Positions 42,200 through 51,121 are shown, counted from the stretch's first letter. The stretch is 64,000 nucleotides of DNA from Micromonospora lupini str. Lupac 08 (GCF_000297395.2 NZ_HF570108.1:1210276-1274275); one strand, 5' to 3'. Notes: a model not told the origin generated them from the letters alone. Program-made: numbers and translations.

Positions 42200-43249
42200 T
42201 CAGGCCGCGTCGATGCTCAGCCACCGTCGGCTGCGCCGGCCCGGCTCGTACACCGAGTCCAGCCGCTTGGCGACCACACCGGGCAGCCCCTGCTCCCGCC
42301 CGGTGCGCAGGGCCTCGTCGCCGGCACCGGGAAACCACGGCGGAGTCTGCCAGTGCGTACCGGCCAACGCCAGCCCATCGAGCAGTTCCCGGCGTTGCGT
42401 GTACGGGACGTCGACGCTGCTCACGCCCTCCAACCACAGCAGGTCGACGAGCAGGTACGCCGCGCCGGCCGGAACCCGACCACCGCTTGCGGGACGCGCG
42501 GGTCGCACCCGGCCGGAGCCGTCGATGCGGACGAGCACGCCGTCGAGCACCGCCTCGGTGGGCGCCATCGCCTCGGCCAGCGCGCGCAGCCACGGGTAAT
42601 CGCCGGTGATCTCCTCGTCGGTCTCGGAGAGCAGCCGCAACCGCCCGCCGGAGACGTACGCCATCGCCCGGACCCCGTCCCAGCGCAGCTCGTACCCCCA
42701 CGCGGCGCGGTCGCGGGGCAGCCCGGCGGCGGGCGTGGCGTGCATCGGGCGGACCAGCTCGGGCATCGGCGTCCAGCCCGGCGGCGCGGGATCGGTGCGG
42801 CGGATCATCCAGTCCCGGCCACCGGTGGCGAACAGCGCGTAGCGGCCGGCGGTGCGGTCACCGGAGAGCGCCACGATGACCTCGTCGTCGCGCCACTTCT
42901 CACAGCGGTACGTGCCCCGATCGTGGATGACCATCCGGCCGCCCCCGTACTCGCCGGCGGGGATCTCGCCGGAGAAGTCCAGGTACTCCATCGGGTGATC
43001 TTCCGTGTGCACGGCGAGGTGGTTGCGACCCGGGTCGCGGGGCAGGCCGCGCGGCACCGCCCAGGACGCGAGCACCCCCTCGTGCTCCAGCCGCAGGTCC
43101 CAGTGCAGGCTGCGGGCGTGGTGCTGCTGGATGACGAAGCGTCCGGCGCCCTCGTCGGGCCCCGTCGCCGTGGGGCCGCGCTCCGGCACCGGTTCGGGCG
43201 TACGGGCGGCGTCGCGCCGGCGTCGGTACTCCTCCAGCCGGTCCGTCAC
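42200..43249 (-). CDS. LigD-like protein: 3'-phosphoesterase domain plus degenerate ligase domain
   Basis: 349 residues. The N-terminal half is the DNA repair 3'-phosphoesterase domain of LigD with intact motifs QQHHARSLHWDLRLEHEGVL and HTEDHPMEYLDFSGEIP... GEYGGG. The C-terminal half aligns with the ATP-dependent ligase core but has lost key residues: motif I reads ELRWDGVR (Arg in place of the adenylated Lys), the usual LDGE reads LDGVL, motif IV reads GLPGVVAKR (Glu lost), and motif V reads WLSIDAA instead of WLKxK. It is therefore probably not a ligase, but may still process 3' ends. GTG start at 43249. Confidence 0.85.
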   Translation of the reverse strand: MTDRLEEYRRRRDAARTPEPVPERGPTATGPDEGAGRFVIQQHHARSLHWDLRLEHEGVLASWAVPRGLPRDPGRNHLAVHTEDHPMEYLDFSGEIPAGEYGGGRMVIHDRGTYRCEKWRDDEVIVALSGDRTAGRYALFATGGRDWMIRRTDPAPPGWTPMPELVRPMHATPAAGLPRDRAAWGYELRWDGVRAMAYVSGGRLRLLSETDEEITGDYPWLRALAEAMAPTEAVLDGVLVRIDGSGRVRPARPASGGRVPAGAAYLLVDLLWLEGVSSVDVPYTQRRELLDGLALAGTHWQTPPWFPGAGDEALRTGREQGLPGVVAKRLDSVYEPGRRSRRWLSIDAA

Positions 43250-43343
43250 ACCGGCATTCTCCGCCAAACCGGCCCATTGCGCTGACCGCCGGAGTGTCCG
43301 GTTCGCTCGGCGTCCGAGGGCGCGGCGGGGTAGAACGGACCTC

Positions 43344-44132
43344 ATGGACCTCAGCGACCAGCCCACCGCCCTGCTCCCGGGTGACGTGCGGATGCCCCTG
43401 CTCGGCTTCGGCACCTGGCAGGCCACCGGCCAGGCGGGTTACGACGCCGTGCTGGCCGCGCTCGACACCGGCTACCGGCACCTCGACACCGCTACCGTTT
43501 ACGGCAACGAGCGGGAGGTCGGCCGGGCGGTGCGGGAGAGCGGGCTCCGTCGCGAGGACGTCTTCATCACCACCAAGCTCCCTCCGGACCGGATGGGCCG
43601 GGAACGCGAGACGTTGGAGGCCAGCCTGGAGGCGCTCGGCGTCGACCAGGTGGACCTCTGGTTGATCCACTGGCCGCCGTCGTCGCCGGCGGACAGCATC
43701 CCGCTGTGGCGCGAGTTGCTGGCCGCCCGGGACGAGAACCTGACCCGCGCCGTCGGGGTCAGCAACTACAGCACGGGCGAGATCGACGAGTTGATCCAGT
43801 CGACGGAGGAGAACCCGGCGGTCAACCAGATCCGGTGGAGCCCCGCGCTGTACGACAGGCAGCGGCACGCCGAACACCGGGACCGGGGCGTGGTGCTGGA
43901 GGGGTACAGCCCCTTCAAGACCAGCGACCTCAGTGATCCGGTGCTGACCAGGATCGCCGCGGCGCACGGCGTCTCCCCGGCGCAGGTGGTGCTGCGGTGG
44001 CACATCGACCACGAGATCGTGGTGATCCCGAAGTCGGTGACCCCGGAGCGGATCAGCGCCAACTTCGACGTCTTCCACTTCTCGCTGACGGCGGAGGAGA
44101 TGCGGGACATCGACGCGCTCGGCGACGCCTGA
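43344..44132 (+). CDS. Aldo/keto reductase
   Basis: 262 residues, AKR5-type. GYRHLDTATVYGNEREVG contains the catalytic Asp and Tyr; ITTKLPP (Lys), LWLIHWPP (His), AVGVSNYSTGEI and the NADPH site VVIPKSVTPERI follow. The sequence is shorter than the AKR at 8886 in the C-terminal loops. It starts at ATG 43344, 95 bp from the divergent LigD-like gene. Substrate unknown. Confidence 0.92.
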   Translation: MDLSDQPTALLPGDVRMPLLGFGTWQATGQAGYDAVLAALDTGYRHLDTATVYGNEREVGRAVRESGLRREDVFITTKLPPDRMGRERETLEASLEALGVDQVDLWLIHWPPSSPADSIPLWRELLAARDENLTRAVGVSNYSTGEIDELIQSTEENPAVNQIRWSPALYDRQRHAEHRDRGVVLEGYSPFKTSDLSDPVLTRIAAAHGVSPAQVVLRWHIDHEIVVIPKSVTPERISANFDVFHFSLTAEEMRDIDALGDA

Positions 44133-44257
44133 GCCGGCGGAATCCTTCACAGAATGACCGGAAGGTGAAGGCTATCGACATTGACGCTCGTGACGTTATA
44201 GCGTGCCGTCATCACGTGCGTCGATGCGTGTGAACCCCTCGCCGCTGGAGGACCGCC

Positions 44258-44413
44258 ATGGCCCGATCCCCGTCCGTCCGTCTGCGCCGCCGTGGGGTGC
44301 TCGGCATCCCCGCCCTGGTGGCCGCCGCGCTGACCACACTCGCCGTCCGACCCGCCGCGGCGAGCGCCGCACCGAAGGCCGAGTGCCTGGCCGACCTGTT
44401 GCAGGACTCCTGA
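44258..44413 (+). CDS. 51-residue secretion-signal-like ORF, probably detached from the amidase
   Basis: GGAGG precedes the ATG. The product starts with an Arg-rich n-region (RLRRRGVLG), a hydrophobic core (about 14-33) and an Ala-rich cleavage site near PAAASAAPKAE, then ECLADLLQDS. It looks like a complete export signal with 10 mature residues. The stop overlaps the ATG of the following amidase gene as TGATG, one frame off. Either a frameshift has cut the signal from the enzyme, or two products are made by coupled translation. Confidence 0.6.
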   Translation: MARSPSVRLRRRGVLGIPALVAAALTTLAVRPAAASAAPKAECLADLLQDS

Positions 44414-45375
44414 TGGCGACCATCCCGTGGCTCGTGGACGTGCTGCGCGGCGCCGGAGTCCAGGTCGTCGTCGAGGGCGACTGGCTCAACCGGATGCGGC
44501 CCGGCTCCTTCGACCCGATCGGGGTGCTCTGGCACCACACCGCCTCGACCTCCAGCGCCAGCAACCCGCACCCGGCGCTCGGCATCTGCATCAACGGCCG
44601 CTCCGACCTGGCCGGCCCGCTCTGTCAGGCGCTCGTCGACTACAACGGCGTCTTCCACGTCATCTCCGCCGGCCGCTGCAACCACGCCGGGGTCAGCGGG
44701 GGCAGCGGACCCATCCCCGCCGGTGACGGCAACACCCTGATGATCGGGTGGGAGATCGACTACAACGGCGTCGACCAGGAGATGACCGCCGCGCAGTACA
44801 GCGCGTCGATCGCCGCGACCGCTGCCGTGCTCACCCGGCTCGGCCGGGACAGCAGCTACGCCCGGGGCCACCGGGAGACAAGCACCACCGGCAAGATCGA
44901 CCCATCCTTCATCGACCTGAACGTGATGCGCGCCGACGTCGCCGCGAAGATGGCCGGCGGGACGGCGTGGTCCTCCACCGTGGACAACACGACCTCCGGC
45001 CGGTTCACGGCCAGCGCCAACTGGGGTGTCTCGACGTTCTCCAGCCAGCGGTACGGCGCCGACTACCGCTACGCCGACCCGGTCGCGGCCAGCGATCCCG
45101 CCTGGTACCGGTTCAACGTGCCGGCGACCGGCACCTACCGGGTCGAGGCGTGGTGGCCGACGAACAGCGGCTACAACAGCGCCACCCCGTACATCGTCGC
45201 CACCACCACCGGCAACAGGACGGTGTACGTGGACCAGCGGGCGACCGGCGGGCAGTGGCGCGTCCTCGGCACGTTCACCCTGCCGGCGGGCGACGCCAAT
45301 CGGGTGGCCGTGAGCCGCTGGAGCAACGCGACGGGCCTGGTGATCGCCGACGCCGTACGCCTCACCCGCGTCTGA
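44413..45375 (+). CDS. N-acetylmuramoyl-L-alanine amidase-like enzyme with golvesin-type domain
   Basis: 320 residues from the ATG inside TGATG. The Amidase_2 fold (about 25-180) shows VLWHHTAST (zinc His), GRCNHAG, and ARGHRETSTTGKIDPSF (zinc His and catalytic Lys-like region). The C-terminal part (about 190-320) is a golvesin/Xly-like carbohydrate-binding beta-sandwich (WSSTVDNTTSGRF, GTYRVEAWWPTNSGYN, VADAVRL-like ending). Enzyme and binding domain are meant to work on peptidoglycan outside the cell, yet this frame has no signal peptide; the signal lies in the short ORF just upstream. Confidence 0.85.
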   Translation: MATIPWLVDVLRGAGVQVVVEGDWLNRMRPGSFDPIGVLWHHTASTSSASNPHPALGICINGRSDLAGPLCQALVDYNGVFHVISAGRCNHAGVSGGSGPIPAGDGNTLMIGWEIDYNGVDQEMTAAQYSASIAATAAVLTRLGRDSSYARGHRETSTTGKIDPSFIDLNVMRADVAAKMAGGTAWSSTVDNTTSGRFTASANWGVSTFSSQRYGADYRYADPVAASDPAWYRFNVPATGTYRVEAWWPTNSGYNSATPYIVATTTGNRTVYVDQRATGGQWRVLGTFTLPAGDANRVAVSRWSNATGLVIADAVRLTRV

Positions 45376-45395
45376 CGCGCCCTGATCGACTCGAT

Positions 45396-45446
45396 TTCCT
45401 GGAAGTCGGGGTGTCCCACGTGCGAGGATGCCCCGACTTCCAGGAA
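45396..45446. repeat. REP-like palindrome
   Basis: Perfect 16-bp arms (45396-45411 with 45431-45446), a 19-nt loop containing CACGTG, and a further ACTCG/CGAGT pair outside after a short mismatch. The core CCTGGAAGTCGGGG has features of a dispersed extragenic palindrome. It lies 20 bp after the amidase stop and could also work as its terminator. Confidence 0.65.
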
Positions 45447-45483
45447 CCCGAGTGGATCTCGGCAGGGTGGGGGTGTCCGAGGA

Positions 45484-45942
45484 GTGCCTGACGTCCAAGG
45501 TCTGCTCGCCGAGTTGTACGCCCTGCGCGGATTGACCGCTCAGGGCGCACATGTGCGCGATGGAGACATCCTGCAGTTCAGCCTTCTCGATGAGGCATGG
45601 GCGTATCGATGGGATGTCCGGGTCTACTCCATCGCCTGGCGGATCGAGTCCGAAGCAGACGTGGTGGTCGGCGCCGGTGACGACGGAGACGTTCTGCGGC
45701 GGGCCGTTGCGATCGTCGACGGCAAGGTTCTCGGTGCGGTGCAGGTGGAGGCGCCGAGCCTCGACACGACTCTCATCTTCGACGGCTGCCGGCTGCGCAT
45801 CTTTCCCGTGACCGCCAGGTCCGACCCTAGCCGCTGGCAGCAGTGGTCGCTGCGATCGCCCACCGGGCGAATATTGGATGTCGGGCCTGGGCCTTCCTGG
45901 GGTTGGCGGAAGCGTGGAACCGGTGGCGCTGACTCAAGCTGA
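45484..45942 (+). CDS. Hypothetical protein, tandem paralogue 1
   Basis: 152 residues, soluble, no recognised domain. Conserved with the next gene: WRIESEADVVVGAGDD, a short helix, DGKVLGAVQVEAPSLDTTLIFDGCRLRIFPV and a final WxLxxPTGxxLxxGPGxSW. The pattern suggests a small alpha/beta sheet protein of the kind seen in immunity-protein families, but this is only a guess. The GTG start at 45484 has no spaced ribosome site, so the N-terminus is uncertain. The next gene overlaps its end by 65 bp. Confidence 0.65.
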   Translation: MPDVQGLLAELYALRGLTAQGAHVRDGDILQFSLLDEAWAYRWDVRVYSIAWRIESEADVVVGAGDDGDVLRRAVAIVDGKVLGAVQVEAPSLDTTLIFDGCRLRIFPVTARSDPSRWQQWSLRSPTGRILDVGPGPSWGWRKRGTGGADSS

Positions 45943-46351
45943 CCAGAGACAGGTGCAGGGGCTGCTGACGCAGCTTGAGGGGGCCGTCGTGCGAGAGGCT
46001 CGTCTGAGCCCTCTCGGTGGAAGTTGGATAAGCGTCGAGTTGGGCCGCTCTCTGCTGTTCGTCAACATGGCCGCCTGGAGGCTCGAGAGCGACACGGACT
46101 TCCTCGCGGCCTGCGAAGACGATCGGGAGCAGATGGGGCGGATGATCACGGAGCTGGATGGCCGGCGGTTGGAGTCCGTCGAGGTCTCCCGGCACCTCGA
46201 CCTGACCCTGACCTTCGAGGGGCTGAGGCTGCTGCTGTTCGCCTGCACCGGCCCCGACGGCGACGATGAGCACTGGTCTCTGCAACTCGCGACCGGCGAG
46301 ACCCTGTTCGCCGGCCCTGGCGATTCCTGGACGCTCGCACAATCCCAGTGA
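45878..46351 (+). CDS. Hypothetical protein, tandem paralogue 2
   Basis: 157 residues, homologous to the preceding gene: AAWRLESDTDFLAACEDD, DGRRLESVEVSRHLDLTLTFEGLRLLLFAC and HWSLQLATGETLFAGPGDSW. The two can be aligned from about residue 30 to the end. ATG at 45878 is the longest start; GTG at 45914 is an alternative. The overlap with the first gene suggests duplication and coupled expression. Function unknown. Confidence 0.65.
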   Translation: MSGLGLPGVGGSVEPVALTQADQRQVQGLLTQLEGAVVREARLSPLGGSWISVELGRSLLFVNMAAWRLESDTDFLAACEDDREQMGRMITELDGRRLESVEVSRHLDLTLTFEGLRLLLFACTGPDGDDEHWSLQLATGETLFAGPGDSWTLAQSQ

Positions 46352-46401
46352 GGCGGGTGGGGACGAGTGAGCACGACGCTCAGACGGCTGGTCGCGGGTC
46401 G

Positions 46402-46447
46402 CCAACGCCCGGCGCGTCCTCGATGAACGGGTCGCGCCGGGCGTTGG
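46402..46447. terminator. Strong hairpin terminator
   Basis: Perfect 15-bp GC-rich stem (46402-46416 with 46433-46447) and 16-nt loop, between the convergent hypothetical gene and the GH12 cellulase gene. Confidence 0.8.
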
Positions 46448-46477
46448 ACCGGCATCACCGGGTGAACCTGGTCGTGC

Positions 46478-47605
46478 TCAGGCGCGGGAGCAGGTCGTCC
46501 CGTTGAGCGAGAAGCTGGTGGGGGACGAGTACGACCCGCTCAGCGTTCCCTGGTAGCCGAAGCTGGCCGTGCCGCCGGGCGCGACCGACCCGTTGTGGCT
46601 GACGTTGCGGGCGGTGACCGTCGACCCGCTCTGGCTCACCGTGGCGTTCCAGGCGCTGGTGACCTGCTGCCCGCCGGGCAGGCCGTAGGTGAGCGTCCAG
46701 CCGTTGATCGCGCTGGACCCGGTGTTGGTGATCTGCACGTCCGCGGTGAAGCCGTTGTTCCAGGCGTTCGCCGTGTACTTCACCCTGCACCCGGCGCCGC
46801 CCGACGGCGGGGGCGTCGGGGTGGACGGGTTGGTGGGCGGGGTGCCGCCACCGTTGACGTTTGCCGAGAACGAGGTCACCGCGAGACCGACGCCGCCCTG
46901 CCACGGCTCGAAGCCGGCCTGGATGCTGGTCAGGTACCAGGAGTTGCTGATCGCGCCCCGGTTGCGGGTGTCGTTGATGAAGTCCAGCACGCTGAAGTTC
47001 AGGCTGGAGGTCGTCGACTGCGCGACGTAGGAGATGACGTTGTTGGAGCCGTTGCTGCCCCGCCAGACCTCCCAGGTGCGGCCGGCCAGGTTGGTCGTGC
47101 CGACGACCGAGCCGATGGGCTGGATCGGTCCCTGGCGGTTGAGCCAGATCATGATCTCCATCTGGTTGACCCCGTCCCGCTTGGGCGACGGGTCCAGCCA
47201 GATGTCGTACGACGCGTTGTAGGTGGCGCCGCTGACGTACCGGTAGGAGATGCTGCTGGTGGCGCTGCTGATCTGACTCACCTGGATCGGCAGGTTCGTG
47301 CCGGGGGAGCAGTTGGTGTAGTGACAACCGAAGAAGATCGAGGGGTACGCCGTGGGCGCGCCGTTGGTGGGGCTGCTGCCGTTCAGGGTGGTGATCTCGA
47401 AGCCGTTGCTTGTGGCGTTGATGCACTGCTGGGCGGTGGTGCCCCAACGGTTGTTCTGCACCACGTAGCGGCCCCCGACGACGGTCGAGCCGTACTGTTC
47501 GCAGATCTGGGTGTCGGCGGAGGCGTTGCCGCCGAGGGCCACGGCGACGAGCGAGCTGGCGACCAGCAGGCCGGCGGCGGCCAGGGCCCGAAGTTGACGT
47601 TTCAT
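46478..47605 (-). CDS. Secreted GH12 endoglucanase with CBM2
   Basis: 375 residues. Signal peptide (1-31, GGNASADT), GH12 beta-jelly-roll (about 32-255) with the nucleophile Glu in NQMEIMIWLN and the acid/base Glu in AGFEPWQGG, a Thr/Pro linker (about 258-275), and a C-terminal cellulose-binding CBM2 (about 276-375, CRVKYTANAWNNGFTADVQI, NGWTLTYGLP). It hydrolyses internal beta-1,4-glucan bonds of cellulose. AAGGAG precedes the ATG at 47605. A CebR-like palindrome lies 51 bp upstream of the start, implying cellobiose-controlled expression. Confidence 0.95.
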   Translation of the reverse strand: MKRQLRALAAAGLLVASSLVAVALGGNASADTQICEQYGSTVVGGRYVVQNNRWGTTAQQCINATSNGFEITTLNGSSPTNGAPTAYPSIFFGCHYTNCSPGTNLPIQVSQISSATSSISYRYVSGATYNASYDIWLDPSPKRDGVNQMEIMIWLNRQGPIQPIGSVVGTTNLAGRTWEVWRGSNGSNNVISYVAQSTTSSLNFSVLDFINDTRNRGAISNSWYLTSIQAGFEPWQGGVGLAVTSFSANVNGGGTPPTNPSTPTPPPSGGAGCRVKYTANAWNNGFTADVQITNTGSSAINGWTLTYGLPGGQQVTSAWNATVSQSGSTVTARNVSHNGSVAPGGTASFGYQGTLSGSYSSPTSFSLNGTTCSRA

Positions 47606-47905
47606 GACACTCCTTGACTCGGCGCGTGCCGGGCGCCGGATGTGGTGGGGTGGTGCGGGAGCGCTCCCACGCTCAACGACACATTTACATGCCTGAAACT
47701 GAGGCGCAACCGCCCGCGTCAAACTGGTGAATTGTGAGGATTGCCATCCTGCCGCCGAACGGGCGTCGAAGGGCGGCCAGGTAAGCGGCGTGGACGGCCG
47801 ACGAGCGGATCCGGCGGGCCGATCAGGCCCTGGTGTGCGCCGATAGCTCCGAGTAGCGTGTTGCCTCCGACGCGTGCCGCTCCCCCTCCGGAGGCGTACC
47901 CCACC
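47606..47905. other. Divergent regulatory region
   Basis: 300 bp between the GH12 gene and the FAD monooxygenase gene. It holds the CebR-like operator (47656-47669), an AT-rich stretch with possible GH12 promoter elements (TTGCGC and TAAATG, 16 bp apart on the minus strand) upstream of that operator, and a TAGCGT box near 47853 that could serve the monooxygenase. Confidence 0.5.
47656..47669. promoter_or_regulatory. CebR-like operator
   Basis: Contains GGGAGCGCTCCC (47657-47668), a perfect palindrome. The established CebR box of actinomycetes is TGGGAGCGCTCCCA; this site differs only in the first base. It lies between the probable promoter and the start of the GH12 cellulase gene, a position that fits repression in the absence of cellobiose. 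Confidence 0.85.
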
Positions 47906-49012
47906 ATGGCAGGCTCCCCCCTGCGCATTCTCATCGTCGGCGCGGGCATCGCCGGCCTGGCCGTGGCCCGGGCCCTGCGCCTGGCGGGCTTCCGGCCGGA
48001 CGTCACCGACAAGCTGCCCCCGGGGGAGTCGACCGAGACCGGCCTGTACCTGCCCGGCAACGCCGCCCGCGCGCTGCACCGGCTGGACCTGCACGACCCG
48101 GTCCGACCTCTCGGGCAGGTGATCCACCGGCAGCGCTTCTTCGACGCCGCGGGGCAGCCCCTGTGTGAGGTGGACCTCGACGCACTCTGGGCCGGCGTCG
48201 GCGAGTGCCGGGCACTGCCCCGGGCGGACCTGCACCGGGTGCTGCTCAGCGGCGCCGGCGGCGCCGTCCGACACGGCGCCGAGGTCCGCACCCTCGATCT
48301 GCTGCCGCGCGCCGTCGGGGTCACGTTCACCGACGGCACCAGCACCGAGTACGACCTGGTCATCGGCGCCGACGGGCCGCGCTCCTCGGTCCGGGCCCTG
48401 GCCGCGCTCGGCGGGCCACCCCGCCCGGCCGGGCACGTCGTCTACCGCGCCGTCCTGCGCGACGGCCCGCCCGTCACCGACTGGACCGCGCTGCTCGGGC
48501 AGCGCTCCGGTCTGCTGCTGGTGCCGATCGGGGAGGGGCGGCTGCACTGCTACGCCGACGAGGCGGGCACCGAGCCACCCGCCGACCCGCTGGCCCGGCT
48601 GCGCGAACTCTTCGCCGACTACCGGGGCCCCGTGCCCGAGGTGCTGGAGATGCTCGACCGGGTGCACGCCGGGATCACCGACGAGGTCGAGTTGGGCCGC
48701 TGGTACCGGGGGCGGGTGCTGCTGGTCGGCGACGCCGCGCACGCCACCGCGCCGACCCTGTCCCAGGGCGCCGCGATGGCCCTGGAGGACGCCGTGGTGC
48801 TGGCCGAGTCGCTGCGCGCCGCAGGCAGTGTGGAAGCGGCACTGGTGGCGTACGAGAGTCGTCGTCGCCCGCGTACCCGCTGGGTGGCCGACCGGACCCG
48901 CGACCGCAACCGGACCAGGGACGTGCCGCCGGCGCTGCGCGACCCGCTGCTGCGCGGACGTGGCGGACGCATCTTCGGAGAGCACTACCGGTTGCTGGTC
49001 GGCCCGCTGTAG
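47906..49012 (+). CDS. FAD-dependent monooxygenase (PHBH fold)
   Basis: 368 residues of the UbiH/PHBH-like group. The FAD-binding GxGxxG is VGAGIAGLAVARAL at residues 10-23, the DG motif is LVIGADGPRSSVR, and the ribityl-binding GD motif is VLLVGDAAHATAPTLSQGA. Such enzymes hydroxylate aromatic rings or epoxidise; substrate unknown. GGAGG is about 12 nt before the ATG at 47906, a rather long spacing. It has no partner reductase nearby, as expected for the single-component class. Confidence 0.9.
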   Translation: MAGSPLRILIVGAGIAGLAVARALRLAGFRPDVTDKLPPGESTETGLYLPGNAARALHRLDLHDPVRPLGQVIHRQRFFDAAGQPLCEVDLDALWAGVGECRALPRADLHRVLLSGAGGAVRHGAEVRTLDLLPRAVGVTFTDGTSTEYDLVIGADGPRSSVRALAALGGPPRPAGHVVYRAVLRDGPPVTDWTALLGQRSGLLLVPIGEGRLHCYADEAGTEPPADPLARLRELFADYRGPVPEVLEMLDRVHAGITDEVELGRWYRGRVLLVGDAAHATAPTLSQGAAMALEDAVVLAESLRAAGSVEAALVAYESRRRPRTRWVADRTRDRNRTRDVPPALRDPLLRGRGGRIFGEHYRLLVGPL

Positions 49013-49141
49013 GCCCGTAGTAGATCGTGTCACGCCACCCCACGCGGCGCTGCGACCTGCCGAGGACTATCCTCCTTGCGGATGACGGCCCGCAGATAAC
49101 AGCGTGTGCCGAGCGGGACAACCGAGAACCGGAGGCCACTC

Positions 49142-50899
49142 GTGACCACCGTCGCACCCAAGCCGGTCGTGACCCGGCCCTGGCCGGTCCGGGAGCCGGT
49201 CAAGGGGTCGGCCATCGCGCGGCTGCTGCGTACCACGGACGCGAAGCAGATCGGGATCATGTACATGGTCACCGCGTTCGCGTTCTTCATGATCGGCGGC
49301 CTGATGGCCCTGGTCATGCGGGCTGAGCTGGCCCGACCCGGGCTGCAGTTCCTGTCGCCCGAGCAGTACAACCAGCTCTTCACGATGCACGGCACGATCA
49401 TGCTGCTGTTCTTCGCGACGCCTATCGTGTTCGCCTTCGCGAACTACATCGTGCCGATCCAGATCGGCGCACCCGACGTCTCCTTCCCCCGCCTGAACAG
49501 CTTCGCCTACTGGCTGTACCTGTTCGGCGGCACGATGGCGACCGCCGGCTTCATCACCCCGGGCGGCGCCGCCGACTTCGGCTGGTTCGCGTACGCGCCG
49601 CTGAGCAGCGTCGAGCACTCGCCCGGCGTCGGCGCCAACATGTGGATCATGGGTCTGGCCATCTCCGGCCTGGGCACCATCCTCGGCGCGGTGAACATGA
49701 TCACCACGGTGCTCACCCTGCGTGCGCCCGGCATGACCATGTTCCGGATGCCGATCTTCACGTGGAACATCCTGGTCACCAGCCTTTTGGTGATCCTGGT
49801 CTTCCCGCTGCTGGCCGCCGCGCTGTTCGCGCTCGCCGCGGACCGCATCCTCGGCGCCCACGTGTACGACCCGGCGACCGGTGGGCCAATGCTCTGGCAG
49901 CACCTGTTCTGGTTCTTCGGGCACCCCGAGGTCTACATCGTGGCGCTGCCGTTCTTCGGCATCATCAGCGAGATCATTCCGGTCTTCTCCCGCAAGCCGA
50001 TCTTCGGCTACAAGGGTCTGGTCGCCGCGACCATCGCGATCGCGGCGCTCTCGATGAGCGTCTGGGCGCACCACATGTTCGCCACCGGCCAGGTCCTGCT
50101 GCCGTTCTTCAGCTTCCTGAGCTACCTCATCGCGGTCCCGACCGGTATGAAGTTCTTCAACTGGATCGGCACCATGTGGCGGGGCCAGATCAGCTTCGAG
50201 ACGCCCATGCTGTGGGCGGTCGGCTTCCTGGTCACCTTCCTCTTCGGCGGTCTCACCGGTGTGCTGCTGGCCAGCCCGCCGCTCGACTTCCACGTGTCGG
50301 ACTCGTACTTCGTGGTGGCGCACTTCCACTACGTGCTCTTCGGCACCATCGTGTTCGCGGTCTTCGCCGGCATCTACTTCTGGTTCCCGAAGATGTTCGG
50401 CCGGATGCTCGACGAGCGCCTGGGCAAGGTGCACTTCTGGCTCACCATGATCGGCTTCCACACCACCTTCCTGGTGCAGCACTGGCTCGGCGCCGAGGGC
50501 ATGCCCCGTCGGTACGCCGACTACCTGCCCGGCGACGGCTTCACCACGCTGAACACGATCTCCACGATCGGTGCGTTCATCACCGGTATCTCCACGCTGC
50601 CGTTCATCTACAACTGCTGGAAGTCGTACAAGACCGGCCCGGTGGTCGAGGTGAACGACCCGTGGGGTCACGGCAACTCGCTGGAGTGGGCGACCAGCAG
50701 CCCGCCGCCGCTGCGCAACTTCGACCGGATGCCCCGCATCCGCTCCGAGCGGCCGGCGTTCGACATGAAGTTCCCGGAGCTGGCCGCCGGTCAGACCCTG
50801 GCCGGTCCGCCGGAGGGTGGCTCCAAGCCGCTCACCAGCGAGTCGGACGGCGGCGCTCGCTACAGCGAGGACACCGCCAGCGACCTCGACAGGCACTGA
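49142..50899 (+). CDS. ctaD: Cytochrome c oxidase subunit I
   Basis: 585 residues, the catalytic aa3-type oxidase subunit in the membrane. Twelve spans are present. Haem a His in [10 protein letters not shown], the CuB His and cross-linked Tyr in FFGHPEVYI, the CuB pair in WAHHMFA, and haem a3/a His in [11 protein letters not shown] are all intact. GTG at 49142 has GGAGG upstream; an ATG-like start 12 codons earlier is less likely. The C-terminus of about 50 residues is cytoplasmic. It is a single-gene unit here, without ctaC or ctaE next to it, as is usual for actinobacteria. Confidence 0.96.
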   Translation: MTTVAPKPVVTRPWPVREPVKGSAIARLLRTTDAKQIGIMYMVTAFAFFMIGGLMALVMRAELARPGLQFLSPEQYNQLFTMHGTIMLLFFATPIVFAFANYIVPIQIGAPDVSFPRLNSFAYWLYLFGGTMATAGFITPGGAADFGWFAYAPLSSVEHSPGVGANMWIMGLAISGLGTILGAVNMITTVLTLRAPGMTMFRMPIFTWNILVTSLLVILVFPLLAAALFALAADRILGAHVYDPATGGPMLWQHLFWFFGHPEVYIVALPFFGIISEIIPVFSRKPIFGYKGLVAATIAIAALSMSVWAHHMFATGQVLLPFFSFLSYLIAVPTGMKFFNWIGTMWRGQISFETPMLWAVGFLVTFLFGGLTGVLLASPPLDFHVSDSYFVVAHFHYVLFGTIVFAVFAGIYFWFPKMFGRMLDERLGKVHFWLTMIGFHTTFLVQHWLGAEGMPRRYADYLPGDGFTTLNTISTIGAFITGISTLPFIYNCWKSYKTGPVVEVNDPWGHGNSLEWATSSPPPLRNFDRMPRIRSERPAFDMKFPELAAGQTLAGPPEGGSKPLTSESDGGARYSEDTASDLDRH

Positions 50900-50920
50900 C
50901 GCTCAACCCGCTCAGCCGTA

Positions 50921-50964
50921 CGACGGGCGCCGCCCCCGGGACCACCCGGGAGCGGCGCCCGTCG
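50921..50964 (+). terminator. Strong hairpin terminator after ctaD
   Basis: Perfect 13-bp stem (50921-50933 with 50952-50964), with a further CCGGG/CCCGG pairing inside. It lies 22 bp after the ctaD stop. The next 157 bp, up to the MFS gene end, hold nothing recognised. Confidence 0.85.
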
Positions 50965-51121
50965 CCATGTGCGCCCCCGCGCCCACCCTCGTCCGTGGCG
51001 GCTCTGACTGATGGCGGTCGCGAGCAGGTGCGCTGCGAACGAGCAGCGCGGCCTGGCCCGGCCCGGCGTCCGCGCGGCTCGGCTTGATTCGGCGTCGGCC
51101 CGGCCGGGGTCTGGGTTGTCC

